Shown piece after piece: positions 33,961 through 43,952 of a DNA stretch of 64,000 nt (position 1 is its first letter; the number at the start of each line of letters is the position of its first letter). The translations under genes and the position numbers were made by a program. Origin of the DNA: Rhodobacterales bacterium (GTDB lineage Bacteria > Pseudomonadota > Alphaproteobacteria > Rhodobacterales > Rhodobacteraceae); contig JAPLPE010000015.1 of the NCBI GenBank assembly GCA_026400355.1, positions 62,001-126,000 on the forward strand, in the 5' to 3' direction. A model generated the notes under the pieces. That model was not told where the DNA came from. It saw only the letters and a list, made by a program, of their open reading frames with translations, and did no database searches.

Positions 33961-36134
33961 CAGTTGGCCCCCCCGAGCGTGACCCAGGTAAGAAGCACAA
34001 GGACCCCCAGAACCATCGCAAAAACGTAACTGAAGATATAGCCTGACTGCGCCTTGCCCGCGAGGCGGGTCAACAACGGCACGATCCCCATGGCCACGCC
34101 ATTGATACCGCCATCTATCACCCCGCCGTCACCCCGCTTCCAAAGGAACCGGCCCAGCGCCATCGCAGGCTGCACGAACAGGAAGTTGTAGATCTCGTCG
34201 AAATACCACTTGTTCAGAAGGAACAGGTACAGCGGACGCTGCTGCTTGGCCAGTTTCGCAGGCCAGTCCGGGCGCACCAGATAGAACTGGATCGCCAGCA
34301 GCAGCCCCAGAACCATCGCGATGAACGGGCTGACTTTCACCCACTTGGGCGCAGCATGCGCTTCTGCAATCACATGGTTTTCGGGCGCGAAATGGATCGC
34401 CCCCTGCCCCGGCAAGCCGGTAAAGGCAAAGTCGCCGTGGCCGCCTTCGGCTACATCTGCCACGGCAGCAGGGGCCGCTTCTGAGGCCAGAACCTCTTCG
34501 GTCGCGGCTTCGGTGCTTTCTGACGCGGTGCCTTCGGCAACATGCGCGGCCCCGGTCGCCGTGGCGGCGTGATCCCCGGCAGCGGCGTCCTCGTGCGCCC
34601 CCGTCTCATAGGGGATCGAAAAGAACTTCGCGACGCTCTCTTCCTTCCCAAAGAAGCTGTTGTGCCAGATCATCCCCGAGAACACGGCCCCCAGCGCCAG
34701 CACACCCAGCGGCACCAACATCACCGTCGGGCTTTCATGCGCATGTTCATGGGCATGATGATCGCCGCGCGGCTTGCCAAAGAAGGTCAGGAACATCAGG
34801 CGCCAGCTGTAGAAGCTCGTCATGAAGGCTGCGATCACCAGCATCCAGAAGGCATAATGACCGCCACCCGCAAAGGCGCTTTCGATCACCGCGTCCTTGG
34901 ACAGGAACCCTGCGAACCCGATATAGGTCAGTGGAATGCCGACCCCGGTGATCGCCAGCGTCCCGATCAGCATCGCCGCAAAGGTAAGCGGGATCTTCTT
35001 CCGCAGCCCGCCATAGTTCCGCATGTCCTGTTCGTGGTGCATCGCATGGATGACCGAACCGGCCCCAAGAAACAGCATCGCCTTGAAGAAGGCATGCGTG
35101 AACAGGTGGAACATCGCGACCGAATAGACGCCCGAACCCGCCGCCACGAACATGTAGCCAAGCTGCGAACAGGTCGAATAGGCGATCACACGCTTGATGT
35201 CGTTCTGGACCAGACCCACCGTCGCCGCAAAGAACGCCGTCGTGGCCCCGATGAACACGATAAACTCTTTGGCATGCGGCGCATATTCGATCAGCGGCGA
35301 CATCCGGCACACAAGGAACACGCCCGCCGTCACCATCGTTGCAGCGTGGATGAGGGCCGATACAGGCGTGGGGCCTTCCATCGCGTCCGGCAACCACGTG
35401 TGCAGGAACAATTGCGCCGATTTGCCCATGGCCCCGACGAACAGCAGAAACGCGATCAGCTCGACCGAATTCCATTCGCCCCACAGGAACGTCAAATTCG
35501 TCTGCGCCATATCCGGCACCGCATTGAACACGTCGTCAAAGTTGATCGAGTCGACGAGGAAGAAGATCGCAAAGATGCCGAGCGCAAAGCCAAAGTCACC
35601 GACCCGGTTCACCACAAAGGCCTTGATCGCTGCAGCGTTGGCGCTCGGCTTCTTGTAGTAGAACCCGATCAGCAGATAGGACGCGACCCCCACCCCTTCC
35701 CAGCCAAAGAACATCTGGACAAGGTTGTCGGCCGTCACAAGCATCAGCATCGCGAAGGTAAAGAACGACAGGTAGGCAAAGAAACGCGCCTTGTAATGCG
35801 CGTGATGGCCAAAGTTTTCGTCGTGCGCCATATAGCCGAACGAATAGAGGTGGACGAGCGCGGACACCGTCGTCACCACGATCAGCATGATCGCCGTAAG
35901 CCGGTCGACCCGGATCGCCCAGTCCGTGCTTAACGTGCCGCTTTCGATCCAGCGGAACAGCACGACCTTGTAGGTCTCACCGTCAAATCCCAGAAAGACG
36001 ATCCAGGACAGCAGGCAGGCCAGGAACAACAGCCCCGTCGTGATCCACTGCGCCGCCGTTTCGCCGATCAGCCGCCAGCCGAAGCCGCTCAGAAGTGCCC
36101 CTAGAAGTGGGGCAAAAAGGATCATCGTGGCCAT
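33960..36134 (-). CDS. nuoL: NADH-quinone oxidoreductase subunit L, with a long polar insert
   Basis: NuoL is the distal antiporter-like subunit of complex I and carries the lateral helix. The 724-residue protein has the core motifs [52 protein letters not shown] (its parts) and [18 protein letters not shown]. It is about 110 residues longer than the E. coli protein. The extra sequence includes a His-rich stretch ([11 protein letters not shown]) and an Ala/Glu/Thr-rich segment at about residues 510-600 that looks disordered and lies before the lateral-helix region. The gene follows a secreted-protein gene by 32 bases. Confidence 0.95.
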   Translation of the reverse strand: MATMILFAPLLGALLSGFGWRLIGETAAQWITTGLLFLACLLSWIVFLGFDGETYKVVLFRWIESGTLSTDWAIRVDRLTAIMLIVVTTVSALVHLYSFGYMAHDENFGHHAHYKARFFAYLSFFTFAMLMLVTADNLVQMFFGWEGVGVASYLLIGFYYKKPSANAAAIKAFVVNRVGDFGFALGIFAIFFLVDSINFDDVFNAVPDMAQTNLTFLWGEWNSVELIAFLLFVGAMGKSAQLFLHTWLPDAMEGPTPVSALIHAATMVTAGVFLVCRMSPLIEYAPHAKEFIVFIGATTAFFAATVGLVQNDIKRVIAYSTCSQLGYMFVAAGSGVYSVAMFHLFTHAFFKAMLFLGAGSVIHAMHHEQDMRNYGGLRKKIPLTFAAMLIGTLAITGVGIPLTYIGFAGFLSKDAVIESAFAGGGHYAFWMLVIAAFMTSFYSWRLMFLTFFGKPRGDHHAHEHAHESPTVMLVPLGVLALGAVFSGMIWHNSFFGKEESVAKFFSIPYETGAHEDAAAGDHAATATGAAHVAEGTASESTEAATEEVLASEAAPAAVADVAEGGHGDFAFTGLPGQGAIHFAPENHVIAEAHAAPKWVKVSPFIAMVLGLLLAIQFYLVRPDWPAKLAKQQRPLYLFLLNKWYFDEIYNFLFVQPAMALGRFLWKRGDGGVIDGGINGVAMGIVPLLTRLAGKAQSGYIFSYVFAMVLGVLVLLTWVTLGGAN

Positions 36135-36166
36135 GCCGGGTCAGCCTTCCGTTCGCAACTTGAGTT

Positions 36167-36727
36167 TCATGGGGCAGCACCTGCGCTGTCTGGATAGAAG
36201 ATTTCGCAACCGTAGAACGGATCGTAGCGGTTCTTTTTCTTGCCACCACCAAATGCAACAAGAAGGTCGGTTTCGAATTCATAGCCCTCAGAGCGCGCAA
36301 TCTGGACCAGATCGCTAACCGTGATTGCGCGGGTCAGTCTTATCTTTCCGTAGGGCGGATAGAGCATGTCGATCGTAGTCGAACGCCCCATACCCAAATC
36401 TAGTGAGTGGTCTGGGTCAACGCGTCCATCGACAACGATAATTTCAGTCGTGTTGCAGTCAACGACGAGCAATTGCTCTTGAATGCGGCAAAGGCCTTCA
36501 CGGCGCAAGCGCTGTCCAATCTTCCCATCACCGATATCAACGACAGGCCTTCCGACAAGATCAAAACCGAAAATCTCCCCACCATTTGTGAATGATCCGT
36601 CAGCCGCGATGGTTATCGGCTCGTCATACCAGAATAACGGCGGCTTCGGTCCTTCACACGCATGCGCCATGCCTGCCCATGCCATGACCAGTCCAACGAC
36701 AGCCATCCCCCAAAGACGCCGAGGCAT
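36167..36727 (-). CDS. secreted hypothetical protein between nuoK and nuoL
   Basis: This 186-residue protein has a signal peptide (MPRRLWGMAVVGLVMAWAGMAHA, then CEG) and an exported body with four cysteines (GLCRIQ, VVDCNTT, GCEIFY and the first residue after the signal). Conserved-looking segments are GRSTTIDMLYPPYGKIRLT and YDPFYGCEIFYPD. I recognise no family. It sits four bases after the nuoK stop and 32 before nuoL, within the complex I operon, but its base composition is less GC-rich than that of the flanking nuo genes, suggesting later insertion. Confidence 0.7.
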   Translation of the reverse strand: MPRRLWGMAVVGLVMAWAGMAHACEGPKPPLFWYDEPITIAADGSFTNGGEIFGFDLVGRPVVDIGDGKIGQRLRREGLCRIQEQLLVVDCNTTEIIVVDGRVDPDHSLDLGMGRSTTIDMLYPPYGKIRLTRAITVSDLVQIARSEGYEFETDLLVAFGGGKKKNRYDPFYGCEIFYPDSAGAAP

Positions 36728-36731
36728 CGGA

Positions 36732-37037
36732 TCAGCCTTTCATCACGTTGACGTCTTCAACGTCGATGGTTCCGCGCGTGCGGAAGAAACAGACAAGAAT
36801 GGCAAGACCGATCGCCGCCTCGGCGGCGGCCACGGTCAGAACGAACAGCGTGAACACCTGGCCGACCAGATCGCCCAGGAAACTCGAAAACGCGACAAAG
36901 TTGATGTTGACCGCAAGCAGCATCAATTCGACCGACATCAGCATGATGATGATGTTCTTGCGGTTCAGAAACAGGCCAAAGACCCCGATCACGAACAGGG
37001 CCGCCGCCACTGTCAGGTAATGTTCAAGTCCGATCAT
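36732..37037 (-). CDS. nuoK: NADH-quinone oxidoreductase subunit K
   Basis: NuoK is the small three-helix membrane subunit of complex I that carries glutamates of the central proton path. This 101-residue protein is of exactly the usual length from the ATG at 37037, which has a GAGGG site. It shows [32 protein letters not shown] and [15 protein letters not shown] longer frame to 37109 is not supported. Confidence 0.96.
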   Translation of the reverse strand: MIGLEHYLTVAAALFVIGVFGLFLNRKNIIIMLMSVELMLLAVNINFVAFSSFLGDLVGQVFTLFVLTVAAAEAAIGLAILVCFFRTRGTIDVEDVNVMKG

Positions 37038-37206
37038 GGTCCCTCGTTCCCTTCGCCGTCTTGTGCGGCTGTCGTTTCTTCTGTGCAGGCTACTGGAGCG
37101 CACAGGCACAGCTTTGGTAGTTCACCGTCCGAAGCGCGATTTCCGCCTGCCAGTGACGCAAAGTCAATTTCGTCAAACACATACATTTGGACCGCTATTG
37201 GCATTT

Positions 37207-37683
37207 TCACGACACATAGCGCGGCTTGTCACCGCGCAATTCGGGAAAGAATGCAGCGCAAGCGCAATCCTCGTCCTCTAGGTTCCGGATTTGCGTCTGC
37301 AAACCAGCCTCAGCAGCCAATTGGCTAATCTCGTCCAAGGATTCATACTCGCGGACCACAAAACCTTCTTCGAACCGCGACGCCGCTTCTCCTCCATAAA
37401 TCCCATCCGGCGTTCCAGGGGTATCGTCGCGGACATAGATGATGGTCAGTTCCTCGTTCGAGGCACAGTCGATGACGGTTCGGTTAATGTAGAGGAAACT
37501 TCCCGGCGACCAGACCTCGGGCGAGTGGTAAGAGCTTACCAGCCCCTCGCCGACGGCAATGGGAAGCTCCTGGGAAAAATGCTCGCTAAAGAACACGCAA
37601 TCTTCAGGGGAAACACCACAGCCTGCAACGACCGTCATCACAGGCAAAGACCGCAACAATCGGGAGCCCGGCACCAGCATCAC
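37207..37683 (-). CDS. lipoprotein between nuoJ and nuoK
   Basis: This 158-residue predicted lipoprotein has signal [22 protein letters not shown] with lipobox VVAGC and further cysteines ([20 protein letters not shown]). No known domain is evident; the sequence is mixed alpha/beta with [13 protein letters not shown] and [15 protein letters not shown]. It overlaps the nuoJ stop by four bases, so it is translationally coupled to complex I, yet its coding sequence is visibly less GC-rich than nuoJ or nuoK. Function unknown. Confidence 0.7.
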   Translation of the reverse strand: MMLVPGSRLLRSLPVMTVVAGCGVSPEDCVFFSEHFSQELPIAVGEGLVSSYHSPEVWSPGSFLYINRTVIDCASNEELTIIYVRDDTPGTPDGIYGGEAASRFEEGFVVREYESLDEISQLAAEAGLQTQIRNLEDEDCACAAFFPELRGDKPRYVS

Positions 37684-38285
37684 AGACCCTGCCCCGGTTT
37701 CACGTCTTTAAGTTCCATCGCCTTGGCCGGATCGCGGAACATCTGCGCCAGCACGTCCTGCCGCTTGATGTCCGTCCGGTGGCGCAGCGTCAGGACAATC
37801 GCCCCGATCATCGCGACCAGCAGGATCAGCCCCGACAGCTGGAAGACGAGGAAGTATTGGTCATAGAGGATCATCCCCAGTGCCCTTGTATTCTCCATGT
37901 CACCCTTGGGTGCGGCGATGCGTTCTGCAGCGCCCGCGTCAAAGCCCCAGACACCCAGCGCCAGCGCCAATTGCATCAGGATCACCACCCCGATCAGCAG
38001 CGCCAAAGGCATGTACTTCGCCATCTCGGCCTTCAGCTCGGCAAAGTCGATGTCGAGCATCATGACGACGAACAAGAACAGCACCGCGACCGCGCCGATA
38101 TAGACGATCATCAGGAGCATCGCGACGAACTCGGCCCCGAGGAGGACGAACAGCCCCGCCGAAGACAGGAATGCCAGGATCAGCCACAGGACCGAATGGA
38201 CCGGGTTGCGGCTCAGCACCGTCATCAGGCCACCCAAGAGCGTGGAGACCGCAAACAGATAGAAAACGAAAACTACGGCCGTCAT
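37680..38285 (-). CDS. nuoJ: NADH-quinone oxidoreductase subunit J
   Basis: NuoJ is a five-helix membrane subunit of complex I whose third helix has a pi-bulge important for coupling. The 201-residue protein shows the family signature [51 protein letters not shown] (its parts) and, in the C-terminal part, a soluble tail ending DVKPGQGL. It overlaps the upstream carboxymuconolactone-type gene and the downstream lipoprotein gene by four bases each. Confidence 0.96.
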   Translation of the reverse strand: MTAVVFVFYLFAVSTLLGGLMTVLSRNPVHSVLWLILAFLSSAGLFVLLGAEFVAMLLMIVYIGAVAVLFLFVVMMLDIDFAELKAEMAKYMPLALLIGVVILMQLALALGVWGFDAGAAERIAAPKGDMENTRALGMILYDQYFLVFQLSGLILLVAMIGAIVLTLRHRTDIKRQDVLAQMFRDPAKAMELKDVKPGQGL

Positions 38286-38680
38286 GCGTCCTTGTCCTCT
38301 TCCATGACCTCATTGGCCAGTTCCATGGCCTTGGTCATCGCTGGCACCCCGCCGAATACGCCCATCATGGCAATGGTTTCGGCGATCTCCTGTTGCGTGG
38401 CCCCGGCTTCGCGCGCGTGTCGTACCGTCAGCCGCACCTGTGCCTCGGCCTGCGCACCCAGCACGGTCAATCCGGCAAGCGTAAGAAGCAGCCGGGTTTT
38501 TGCATCCAGCCCCTCGGGGTTGAACGTCTTGCCCATCAAGGTTTCCATGAATTCCTTGGGCATCGTCGGCCAAAGCGCCTCGAACCCCTTCGGCGTGAAG
38601 GATTCAAGCGCAGGATTGAGCGCCTTGGCCCAGTCCCGGCTCATCTTCATCATCGCGCCAAAGGGGTTTGGGTCCGCCAT
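38282..38680 (-). CDS. carboxymuconolactone decarboxylase-family protein in the nuo cluster
   Basis: This 132-residue protein belongs to the AhpD-like carboxymuconolactone decarboxylase family, small all-helical proteins that include peroxidase partners. It shows [78 protein letters not shown] (its parts). It lacks the CxxC of AhpD and has no cysteine at all, so it is not a thiol peroxidase partner. The carboxymuconolactone decarboxylase reaction is equally unlikely here. It lies between nuoI and nuoJ, overlapping nuoJ by four bases. Confidence 0.82.
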   Translation of the reverse strand: MADPNPFGAMMKMSRDWAKALNPALESFTPKGFEALWPTMPKEFMETLMGKTFNPEGLDAKTRLLLTLAGLTVLGAQAEAQVRLTVRHAREAGATQQEIAETIAMMGVFGGVPAMTKAMELANEVMEEDKDA

Positions 38681-38683
38681 GTG

Positions 38684-39223
38684 TCAGCCCTTGACGCAGA
38701 CAAAGAACGACGTGTTCTGCCATCCGATCGTCGCAGCCGACGTGACGCCCAGCGGCGATTGGGTCTGGCCATCTGCCGGAACGAATTCCGGCGATGTTGA
38801 CAAGGCCGCCTGTCCTGCCACGGTCCAGCCATCCGGGCAAGCCTTGGGATTGCCAACCAGCACCACCGAACCCGGCCCGAAATCCACGCCCGGCCCGGCC
38901 GGACCGACGGCACCCGGCGCACCTGGCGCTCCGGCCTCGCCGGCGGGGCCTTGCGGTCCCGGATCACCGGCCGGGCCCTGCGGACCTGCCGGCCCGGTCT
39001 CACCTGCAGGCCCCGCAGGCCCGGTCTCACCCGCAGGCCCCGCTACGCCTGCAAGCCCCTGCGGCCCAGCGACCCCGGCAGGACCAACCTCGCCCGCAGG
39101 ACCCAACTCGCCCGTGGCCCCCTTAAGAAAATCGCCTGCGAAAAGCGAGAAACCCACCATCAGCGCGCCACCAACCGCACCGAACAAACCAGTCTCGAAA
39201 CGTGCTTTGTTGTCCATTGTCAT
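38684..39223 (-). CDS. collagen-like Gly-X-Y protein in the nuo cluster
   Basis: This 179-residue protein has an N-terminal hydrophobic segment (about 12-30) that should act as a membrane anchor or signal. It is followed by 26 unbroken Gly-X-Y triplets from Gly35 to Gly110 ([30 protein letters not shown]) and a C-terminal globular region of about 68 residues with two cysteines (Cys129, Cys176; [18 protein letters not shown]). The repeats should form a collagen-type triple helix. The C-terminal domain resembles phage tail-fibre ends in layout. The gene lies three bases before the next one, between nuoI and nuoJ, so it is probably co-expressed with complex I. Confidence 0.85.
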   Translation of the reverse strand: MTMDNKARFETGLFGAVGGALMVGFSLFAGDFLKGATGELGPAGEVGPAGVAGPQGLAGVAGPAGETGPAGPAGETGPAGPQGPAGDPGPQGPAGEAGAPGAPGAVGPAGPGVDFGPGSVVLVGNPKACPDGWTVAGQAALSTSPEFVPADGQTQSPLGVTSAATIGWQNTSFFVCVKG

Positions 39224-39250
39224 GTCTCCCTGTTCCTGTTCCCGGAATAC

Positions 39251-39748
39251 CTACCGATACGGCGCATCAACTTCGAGATTGCGCGCAATCTCGGCCTCCC
39301 AACGGTCGCCGTTGTCGAGAAGCTTGGCCTTGTCATAGTAAAGCTCTTCACGTGTCTCGGTCGAAAACTCGAAATTCGGGCCCTCGACGATGGCATCCAC
39401 CGGACAGGCTTCCTGACAGAAGCCACAATAGATGCACTTGGTCATGTCGATGTCATAGCGCGTGGTCCGGCGGCTCCCGTCCTCGCGCGGTTCGGCGTCA
39501 ATCGTGATCGCCTGCGCCGGGCAGATCGCCTCGCACAGCTTGCAGGCAATGCAGCGTTCTTCGCCGTTGGGATAACGCCGCAGCGCGTGTTCACCCCGGA
39601 ACCGGGGCGACAGCGGCCCCTTTTCATGCGGATAATTCAGCGTGGATTTGGGGGCGAAAAAGTACTTCATCCCCAGCTTGAACCCCTGAAAGAAGTCCTG
39701 CAGCAGGAAATACTTCGCGGCGCGGGTGTAATCCATCGATGCCATCAT
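39251..39748 (-). CDS. nuoI: NADH-quinone oxidoreductase subunit I
   Basis: NuoI carries two [4Fe-4S] clusters (N6a and N6b) that pass electrons to NuoB. This 165-residue protein has both motifs: [18 protein letters not shown] and [18 protein letters not shown]. It also has the N-terminal helix [20 protein letters not shown]. The first ATG shares one base with the nuoH stop (TGATG); a second Met follows immediately and is equally possible. The 27-base gap upstream of the collagen-like gene holds that gene's start signals. Confidence 0.97.
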   Translation of the reverse strand: MMASMDYTRAAKYFLLQDFFQGFKLGMKYFFAPKSTLNYPHEKGPLSPRFRGEHALRRYPNGEERCIACKLCEAICPAQAITIDAEPREDGSRRTTRYDIDMTKCIYCGFCQEACPVDAIVEGPNFEFSTETREELYYDKAKLLDNGDRWEAEIARNLEVDAPYR

Positions 39749-40788
39749 CAGCCTCCGATCGCCCAGCGGGCCCAGGCCCCGCCCAGCACTTCAAACTTGG
39801 CCAGGAACGCCACGATCACGACCCAGCCAAGGCTCATCGGCAGGAACACCTTCCAGCCAAGACGCATCAACTGGTCATAGCGGTAGCGGGGGGTGATCGC
39901 CTTCACCATCGCGAAGATGAAGAACACGAACACCATCTTGAGAACCATCCACAGCACCCCGTCCGGCAGCCCCGGAATGGGCGACAGCCAGCCGCCAAGG
40001 AACAGAAGCGAGACGAGCGCGCACATCAGCACGACGGCCATCAACTCCCCGATCATGAACAGCAGAAACGGCGTGGACGAATACTCAACCTGATACCCGG
40101 CCACGAGTTCCGATTCCGCCTCGGGCAGGTCGAACGGCGGGCGGTTGGTTTCGGCCAGGGCCGAGATAAAGAACAGGAACAGCATCGGGAAATGCGCGAC
40201 CCAGTACCACGAAAACAGCCCGTAATCCCCGTCCTGCGCCCGCACGATATCGCTCAGGTTCATCGACCCCGTCGAAATGATCACCCCGATGATGATCAGG
40301 CCGATGGACACCTCATAGGAAATCATCTGCGCCGCAGACCGCAGCGACCCCAGGAACGGGTATTTGGAGTTCGAAGCCCAGCCACCCATGATCACGCCGT
40401 AAACCTCAAGGCTCGACACGGCAAAAACATACAGGATCGCCACGTTGATATCCGACAGGACCCAGCCGTCATTGAACGGGATCACCGCCCAGGCGATCAC
40501 AGCCAGAACAAAAGACAGCATCGGCGCAAGGAAGAACACGAAACGGTCGGCCCCGGCGGGCACGATGATTTCCTTGACGATATACTTCAGGAAGTCGGCA
40601 AAGGATTGCAGAAGACCAAATGTCCCCACGACGTTCGGGCCCCGCCGCATCTGGACCGCAGCCCAGACCTTGCGGTCCGCGTACATCAGGAATGCCAGCG
40701 CCAGCAGCAAGGGAATCAGCACAAGCAGGCTTTGTCCAAGGATAACCAGCACGATTCCCAGATAGGTTTCCGTGAAGAATTCCACCAT
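39748..40788 (-). CDS. nuoH: NADH-quinone oxidoreductase subunit H
   Basis: NuoH is the eight-helix membrane subunit that forms much of the quinone channel and links the hydrophilic arm to the proton pumps. The 346-residue protein has [23 protein letters not shown], the conserved [23 protein letters not shown], and [19 protein letters not shown]. Length is typical (about 325-350). It follows a small lipoprotein gene by 31 bases. Confidence 0.97.
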   Translation of the reverse strand: MVEFFTETYLGIVLVILGQSLLVLIPLLLALAFLMYADRKVWAAVQMRRGPNVVGTFGLLQSFADFLKYIVKEIIVPAGADRFVFFLAPMLSFVLAVIAWAVIPFNDGWVLSDINVAILYVFAVSSLEVYGVIMGGWASNSKYPFLGSLRSAAQMISYEVSIGLIIIGVIISTGSMNLSDIVRAQDGDYGLFSWYWVAHFPMLFLFFISALAETNRPPFDLPEAESELVAGYQVEYSSTPFLLFMIGELMAVVLMCALVSLLFLGGWLSPIPGLPDGVLWMVLKMVFVFFIFAMVKAITPRYRYDQLMRLGWKVFLPMSLGWVVIVAFLAKFEVLGGAWARWAIGG

Positions 40789-40819
40789 GTGCGTTCCCTT
40801 CAGACCCTTTTTGGGCCCC

Positions 40820-41224
40820 TTACACCGTCGGGATGCCGGATATGCCGCAATCGGCCACCGTCACCTCGGCGTCTATTGTCCTGGAGCCCTCAGGAAGGGC
40901 TGGCGAGATGGTGTAAACAGCATCCGCGCGCCACTTTCCAGCCGTTTCATCCACCACAGTGCGGAGATGCCGCGCAAAACCATACCCCCGGATCAGCGTA
41001 TACTGCGCTGCAGCACATTCCGCGTACCGGGTCACATCCTCGGCGCCCCGCGCGCCCGTCATCGTCACTGAAAAACTTACCAGATCCCCGTCAAGAAGAC
41101 GCGTCTCGACCCCTTCATAGACCGGGCTGAACGGCGCAGCCGACGCAAGGCCCGCCGCCTCCGGCTCCTTCTCGCCACAAGCGGCGAGCAAGAGGCCCGC
41201 GGTCAGGATGACCTGAACCCGCAC
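40820..41224 (-). CDS. small lipoprotein between nuoG and nuoH
   Basis: This 134-residue predicted lipoprotein has signal [16 protein letters not shown] with lipobox LAAC, followed by GEKEPEA. The body has two more cysteines (YAECAAAQY and VADCGIS) and a beta-rich pattern ([13 protein letters not shown]). No domain is recognisable. It begins three bases after the nuoG stop and has the GC-rich composition of nuo genes. Confidence 0.75.
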   Translation of the reverse strand: MRVQVILTAGLLLAACGEKEPEAAGLASAAPFSPVYEGVETRLLDGDLVSFSVTMTGARGAEDVTRYAECAAAQYTLIRGYGFARHLRTVVDETAGKWRADAVYTISPALPEGSRTIDAEVTVADCGISGIPTV

Positions 41225-41227
41225 GCC

Positions 41228-43246
41228 TTACTCCGCAGCCATCCGCGTCTGTCCGCGCGCGGCTTCCGCCTCACTCAGTTCCGCCATCAGGGCCGATGCC
41301 CGTGCAATCGGGTTGGTCAGATAGAAATCCCGCACCGCCGTGCGGAAGTCCGCCTTGACCATGTCCTTCTCGGGAACAGGCTGCCATGCGTTCTCGGACA
41401 CCTCGTCGATCATCGCCAGATGCGGATGCGCGGCGACCAACGCCGTCCGCAGCCCCGCCAGCGAATCGTAGGGCAGCGTCTTGCCCAGTTCTGCCGACAG
41501 CGCCCGCAGGATCGCCCAGTTTTCCTTGCCCTCGCCCGGCGCAAAACCGGCACGCATGGCCAGTTGCGGACGGCCTTCGGTATTCACGAACAGCCCGTTT
41601 TCCTCGGTATAGGCCGCGCCCGGCAAGATGACATCCGCCCTGTGCGCGCCCCGGTCGCCATGGCTGCCCTGATAGACAACAAAGGCCCCCGGCGCGATTT
41701 CGACCTCATCAGCGCCCAAGTTGTAAACAACCTCGGCCCCGTCCAGCGCCACCGCCAGACCGCCTTCGGTCACTGCACCCACATCCATCGCCCCCACGCG
41801 CGAAGCCGCCGTGTGCAGGACAAGCAGTTTCGCCCCCGCCGCCCCGGCTGCCTTCATCACATGGGCCAGCACGGCCTCGCCATCAGCATCGCTCAGCGCA
41901 CCCTGCCCCACGATCACGACACCGGGCACGCCCTGCTTGTCCGAATGATCCTCGGCTGCAAGCTTGGCCAAAGTCTCGCGCCCCGTACCCAGATTCACGA
42001 CCGGATAGGTCAGATCGGCAGCGGGTCCGACAACCGCCACCGTTGCACCCCTGGTCCAGGCCTTGCGGATTCGCGCATTCAGCACCGGCGCCTCAGTCCG
42101 CGGGTTCGTCCCGATCAGCAGGATCTGCTTGGCCGTATCCAGATCCTCGATCTTCGCCGTCCCGACATAGCCCGAGCGATTGCGGACAGGCAGCTTGGCC
42201 CCGTCCGTCCGGCATTCCACATGCCCGCCCAACTCCTCGACCACAGTCTTGAGCGCAAAGGCCGCCTCGACCGGCACCAGATCGCCAACCAGACCGGCAA
42301 CCTTCCTGCCCTTCATCGCCCTGGCAACAACAACCAAAGCCTCGCTCCACGACGCTTTCCGCAGCTTGCCGTTCTCGCGGATATAGGGTGTATCCAGCCG
42401 CTGTCGGCGCAGCCCGTCCCAGACGAAACGCGTCTTGTCGGAAATCCACTCCTCGTTCACCGCATCATTGTTGCGCGGCAGGATGCGCATGACTTCGCGC
42501 CCCTTCGTATCCACCCGGATGTTCGACCCCAGCGCATCCATCACGTCGATGGATTCCGTCTTGGTCAATTCCCAGGGCCGCGCCGTAAACGCATAGGGCT
42601 TGGACACCAGCGCGCCCACCGGGCACAGGTCGATGATGTTCCCCTGCATGTTCGACGCCAACGTCTCGCCCAGATAGGACGTGATCTCGCTGTCCTCACC
42701 CCGGCCTGTCTGGCCCATCTGGGTGATGCCGGCCACCTCGGTCGTGAACCGCACGCAACGCGTGCAGGAAATGCAGCGCGTCATGTGCGTTTCGACCAGC
42801 GGCCCCAGATCCAGATCGTCCGCCACCCGCTTCGGCTCGCGGTAGCGGCTGAAATCCACACCATAGGCCATCGCCTGATCCTGCAAATCGCATTCGCCAC
42901 CCTGATCGCAGATCGGGCAGTCCAGCGGATGGTTGATAAGCAGGAATTCCATCACGCCCTCGCGGGCCTTCTTGACCATCGGGCTGTTGGTCTTGACGAC
43001 CGGCGGTTGACCCTCGGGGCCGGGCCGCAGATCCTTGACCTGCATCGCGCAGGATGCCGTCGGCTTGGGCGGACCACCCACAACCTCGACAAGACACATG
43101 CGGCAGTTGCCCGCAATCGTCAGTCGCTCATGATAGCAGAAACGAGGAACCTCGACGCCTGCCACCTCGCAGGCCTGGATCAGGGTCATCGCTCCGGGCA
43201 CTTCGACAATGGTCCCGTCGATGCTGATCTTCTTCAAGTCCGACAT
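41228..43246 (-). CDS. nuoG: NADH-quinone oxidoreductase subunit G
   Basis: NuoG is the large Fe-S subunit of the NADH module. The 672-residue protein starts with the [2Fe-2S] ferredoxin domain ([21 protein letters not shown]), then [19 protein letters not shown] and [10 protein letters not shown] for two [4Fe-4S] clusters, and continues as a molybdopterin-oxidoreductase-like domain that binds no molybdenum in complex I. The length is of the alphaproteobacterial kind, shorter than E. coli NuoG. The start at 43246 has AAGGGG upstream. It is the first nuo gene after the plus-strand interruption, so it may have its own promoter. Confidence 0.96.
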   Translation of the reverse strand: MSDLKKISIDGTIVEVPGAMTLIQACEVAGVEVPRFCYHERLTIAGNCRMCLVEVVGGPPKPTASCAMQVKDLRPGPEGQPPVVKTNSPMVKKAREGVMEFLLINHPLDCPICDQGGECDLQDQAMAYGVDFSRYREPKRVADDLDLGPLVETHMTRCISCTRCVRFTTEVAGITQMGQTGRGEDSEITSYLGETLASNMQGNIIDLCPVGALVSKPYAFTARPWELTKTESIDVMDALGSNIRVDTKGREVMRILPRNNDAVNEEWISDKTRFVWDGLRRQRLDTPYIRENGKLRKASWSEALVVVARAMKGRKVAGLVGDLVPVEAAFALKTVVEELGGHVECRTDGAKLPVRNRSGYVGTAKIEDLDTAKQILLIGTNPRTEAPVLNARIRKAWTRGATVAVVGPAADLTYPVVNLGTGRETLAKLAAEDHSDKQGVPGVVIVGQGALSDADGEAVLAHVMKAAGAAGAKLLVLHTAASRVGAMDVGAVTEGGLAVALDGAEVVYNLGADEVEIAPGAFVVYQGSHGDRGAHRADVILPGAAYTEENGLFVNTEGRPQLAMRAGFAPGEGKENWAILRALSAELGKTLPYDSLAGLRTALVAAHPHLAMIDEVSENAWQPVPEKDMVKADFRTAVRDFYLTNPIARASALMAELSEAEAARGQTRMAAE

Positions 43247-43469
43247 GCGCGGCCACCCCTTCGTCAAACGCCCGACGGGCGGGTTTTAACCCGGGTCTGC
43301 CCCCGATGCCAGACTGTTCACGCTGCACCTGCGGCGAAACTTGTGCGACTTTTCTTCTGTATGCGGCACTTCGTGCCGCTCCCACGCATCGCCGTTGCCC
43401 CTTTTGATCGCCTGCCCTAAAGTCCGGCCGACAGACTCGAACCAGAAACGACCAGAACCGAGGCCCGAC
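43247..43469. other. divergent gap between nuoG and a plus-strand secreted-protein gene
   Basis: This 223-base region must carry the promoter of the plus-strand gene, and because that gene splits the minus-strand cluster, possibly a second nuo promoter for nuoG onwards. A short hairpin CGCCC/GGGCG with loop GAC lies at 43270-43282. I see no clear -35/-10 pair. Confidence 0.4.
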
Positions 43470-43946
43470 ATGTTGCGTGCAACCCTGATCACTCTGACCA
43501 TTCTTGGTGCCACGACAGCGCAGGCCCAGGACACGACCACAGCCGAGGCTCTTGCCCTCGAATACTGCGCCGCAGCAATCCGTTTCGATGAAGGCGCAGC
43601 CGAAAACCTGATGACCCCGGCACTCCGCGACCTGATCGCACAGGCCCGCGCTGCGAACGATGCCTTCTTGAAAAAGTATCCGGGCGACAAACCGCCCCTC
43701 GGCGACGGCCTGCCCCTGACCGGTTATCAGGACGCCACCGAAAGCTGCGTGCCCGAATCCGTCACCGAAACATCCGCCGTGCTGATCTATGCGCCCGCCA
43801 GTTCCCCGTCCGACATCTGGCGCGACCAGATCGAGTTCGAGGCGCAGGCCGACGGCACTCTCGCCGTGTCCGACATCCTCTATGCCCCTGACCTGACCCA
43901 GCGATTCAGCGCCGTCATGACAGGAATCGCCACCGCTACTTACTGA
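43470..43946 (+). CDS. secreted hypothetical protein, opposite strand inside the nuo cluster
   Basis: This 158-residue exported protein has signal peptide MLRATLITLTILGATTAQAQ and a body with two cysteines (EYCAAAIRF and ESCVPES), which could form a disulfide. Segments include GAAENLMTPALRDLIAQA and IWRDQIEFEAQADGTLAVSD, reminiscent of DUF3828-like small periplasmic proteins, though I am not sure. It is the only plus-strand gene in the complex I block. Its stop is six bases from the convergent DUF5333-like gene. The start at 43470 is the one that gives a proper signal peptide; the open frame extends further upstream. Confidence 0.7.
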   Translation: MLRATLITLTILGATTAQAQDTTTAEALALEYCAAAIRFDEGAAENLMTPALRDLIAQARAANDAFLKKYPGDKPPLGDGLPLTGYQDATESCVPESVTETSAVLIYAPASSPSDIWRDQIEFEAQADGTLAVSDILYAPDLTQRFSAVMTGIATATY

Positions 43947-43952
43947 CGCGCC

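Noticed and set aside
32374-34029. Plus-strand open frame of 551 codons over nuoM
   Set aside because: It is an antisense shadow of nuoM, rich in His, Gln, Asp and Arg with no fold signature.
43270-43285. CGCCC/GGGCG hairpin with GGTTTT as an intrinsic terminator
   Set aside because: On the plus strand, where the T-run follows, no gene lies upstream to be terminated; on the minus strand it precedes nuoG and lacks a U-tract. It may be an attenuator but there is no support.
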